The notes beneath the pieces are model-generated. The model did no database searches. It had not been told where the DNA came from and worked only from the letters and a program-made list of their open reading frames with translations. Of a stretch of 64,000 nucleotides of DNA, positions 63,036-64,000 are shown piece after piece. The stretch's first letter is position 1; every line of letters begins with the position of its first letter. The DNA comes from Pseudomonas knackmussii B13 (GTDB lineage Bacteria; Pseudomonadota; Gammaproteobacteria; Pseudomonadales; Pseudomonadaceae), in the NCBI RefSeq assembly GCF_000689415.1, contig NZ_HG322950.1, positions 4,905,501-4,969,500 of the forward strand, in the 5' to 3' direction. The position numbers and the translations under genes were made by a program.

Positions 63036-64000
63036 CCCAGCGCTTCTGGCCACTGGCAGTCGCGGTATTGCTGCTGTTCTTCATCGTCCCGCTAGGCCTG
63101 CATGGCCTGTGGATCCCCGACGAGTCGCGCTACGCGCAGATCTCCCAGGCCATCCTGCACAGCGGCGACTGGGTGTCGCCGCACTTCCTCGGCCTGCGCT
63201 ACTTCGAGAAGCCCATCGCCGGCTACTGGCTGGTCGCGCTCGGCCAGATGCTGTTCGGCGAGAACCTCTTCGGCGTGCGCATCGCCTCGGTCGTGGTGAC
63301 CCTGGCCAGCACCCTGATGGTGCTCTTCGTCGGCCGCCGCATGTGGCCCGACAGCCGTCGCGGCGAAGTCGCGGCGCTGCTCTACGCCAGCTTCGCGTTG
63401 ATCGCAGGACAGGCCGGCTACAGCAACATGGACCCGCAGTTCACCCTGTGGACCAACCTCAGCATCGCCGCGCTCTGGCTGGCCTTCCAGGCCGAGGACC
63501 GGCGCGGCCGGCTGCTCGCCTGGGGCCTGCTGGGCGCCGCCTGCGCCATGGGCTTCATGACCAAGGGATTCCTCGCCGGCCTGCTGCCGGTGCTGGTCGC
63601 CCTGCCCTATGTATTCTGGCTGGGTCGCTGGCGCGAACTCTTCGGCTACGGCCCGCTGGCGGTGCTGGTCGCCGTGCTGCTAAGCCTGCCCTGGGGCCTG
63701 GCGATCTACGCCCGCGAGCCGGACTTCTGGAACTTCTTCTTCTGGCACGAGCACATCCGCCGCTTCGCCGGTGAAGACGCCCAGCATTCACGGCCATTCT
63801 GGTTCTTCGTGCCGCTGCTGTTCGCCAGCGCCCTGCCCTGGGCCCTGCTGATTCCCTCGGCATTCGCCCGCGGCTGGGCGCAGCGCCGCCAACCGCATGC
63901 GGTGTTCCTGCTGCTGTGGTTCGCCATGCCCTTCCTGTTCTTCAGCCTGGCCAAGGGCAAGCTGCCGACCTACACCATGCCCTGCTTCGCCCCGCTCGCC
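63032..64000 (+). CDS. arnT: Ara4N transferase ArnT, cut by the window end
   Basis: The N-terminal 323 codons of ArnT, the GT83 inner-membrane enzyme that puts 4-amino-arabinose onto lipid A from undecaprenyl phosphate. The catalytic first loop reads GLWIPDESRYAQISQAIL near residue 26, and SPHFLGLRYFEKPIAGYW near residue 50 is the family hallmark. The frame is open to base 64000 and several hydrophobic helices are already present. The start overlaps the arnD stop by four bases (ATGA). Confidence 0.93.
   Translation, partial: MTQRFWPLAVAVLLLFFIVPLGLHGLWIPDESRYAQISQAILHSGDWVSPHFLGLRYFEKPIAGYWLVALGQMLFGENLFGVRIASVVVTLASTLMVLFVGRRMWPDSRRGEVAALLYASFALIAGQAGYSNMDPQFTLWTNLSIAALWLAFQAEDRRGRLLAWGLLGAACAMGFMTKGFLAGLLPVLVALPYVFWLGRWRELFGYGPLAVLVAVLLSLPWGLAIYAREPDFWNFFFWHEHIRRFAGEDAQHSRPFWFFVPLLFASALPWALLIPSAFARGWAQRRQPHAVFLLLWFAMPFLFFSLAKGKLPTYTMPCFAPLA

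Overview
The window is about 66% GC, densely coded chromosomal DNA from a Pseudomonas of the P. aeruginosa lineage, most likely a P. nitroreducens/citronellolis/multiresinivorans-type species rather than P. aeruginosa. From memory, several blocks keep PAO1 order: rsmC-lysP-GDT1 family-...-mqo-...-hpt-upp-uraA; purU-mvaT-sbcB followed by the MoxR/DUF58 operon; lpxO-piuB-piuA-piuC-Sel1-PEtN transferase-speC; and arnBCADT. The joints between blocks, and the many GTAGGAGCG-type REP palindromes, argue against P. aeruginosa. I see no rRNA, tRNA, CRISPR array or prophage.

Layout. 1-24 kb: housekeeping and metabolism. It holds RsmC (cut by the window edge), the lysine permease LysP, a manganese-riboswitch-controlled GDT1-family exporter, an M48 lipoprotein protease, a chemoreceptor, a degenerate SRAP protein, two small conserved proteins, a PlsC-like acyltransferase, YajG, malate:quinone oxidoreductase, a LysR regulator, an aldehyde dehydrogenase, purine and pyrimidine salvage (hpt, upp, uraA), purU and the H-NS-like MvaT. 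24-36 kb: sbcB, then a tightly coupled membrane operon (RDD, SpoIIM-like, DUF4129, DUF4350, MoxR ATPase, DUF58) whose genes overlap at every junction, then pxpABC (5-oxoprolinase) on the other strand. 36-49 kb: lpxO, an IS3-family insertion sitting inside a REP, the piu iron-uptake cluster with a frameshifted piuB, a Sel1 protein, a phosphoethanolamine transferase, and an ornithine decarboxylase gene with an apparent 17-codon internal deletion. 49-58 kb: prfC, a REP-associated tyrosine transposase (RAYT) flanked by inverted REP pairs, and an amino-acid ABC transporter locus in which an aminotransferase and the ATPase form one reading frame joined by a translated REP pair. 58-64 kb: the arn operon for 4-amino-arabinose modification of lipid A, with arnT running off the window.

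Themes. Envelope modification recurs (LpxO, PEtN transferase, Arn). REP sequences shape the region: they flank the RAYT, host the IS, supply a stop codon to the LysR gene and encode a protein linker. The observations most worth a second look are the REP-encoded aminotransferase-ATPase linker, the speC deletion with a structured upstream region, the SRAP protein lacking its catalytic residues, the double frameshift in piuB, and the six-gene MoxR/SpoIIM/RDD membrane operon.
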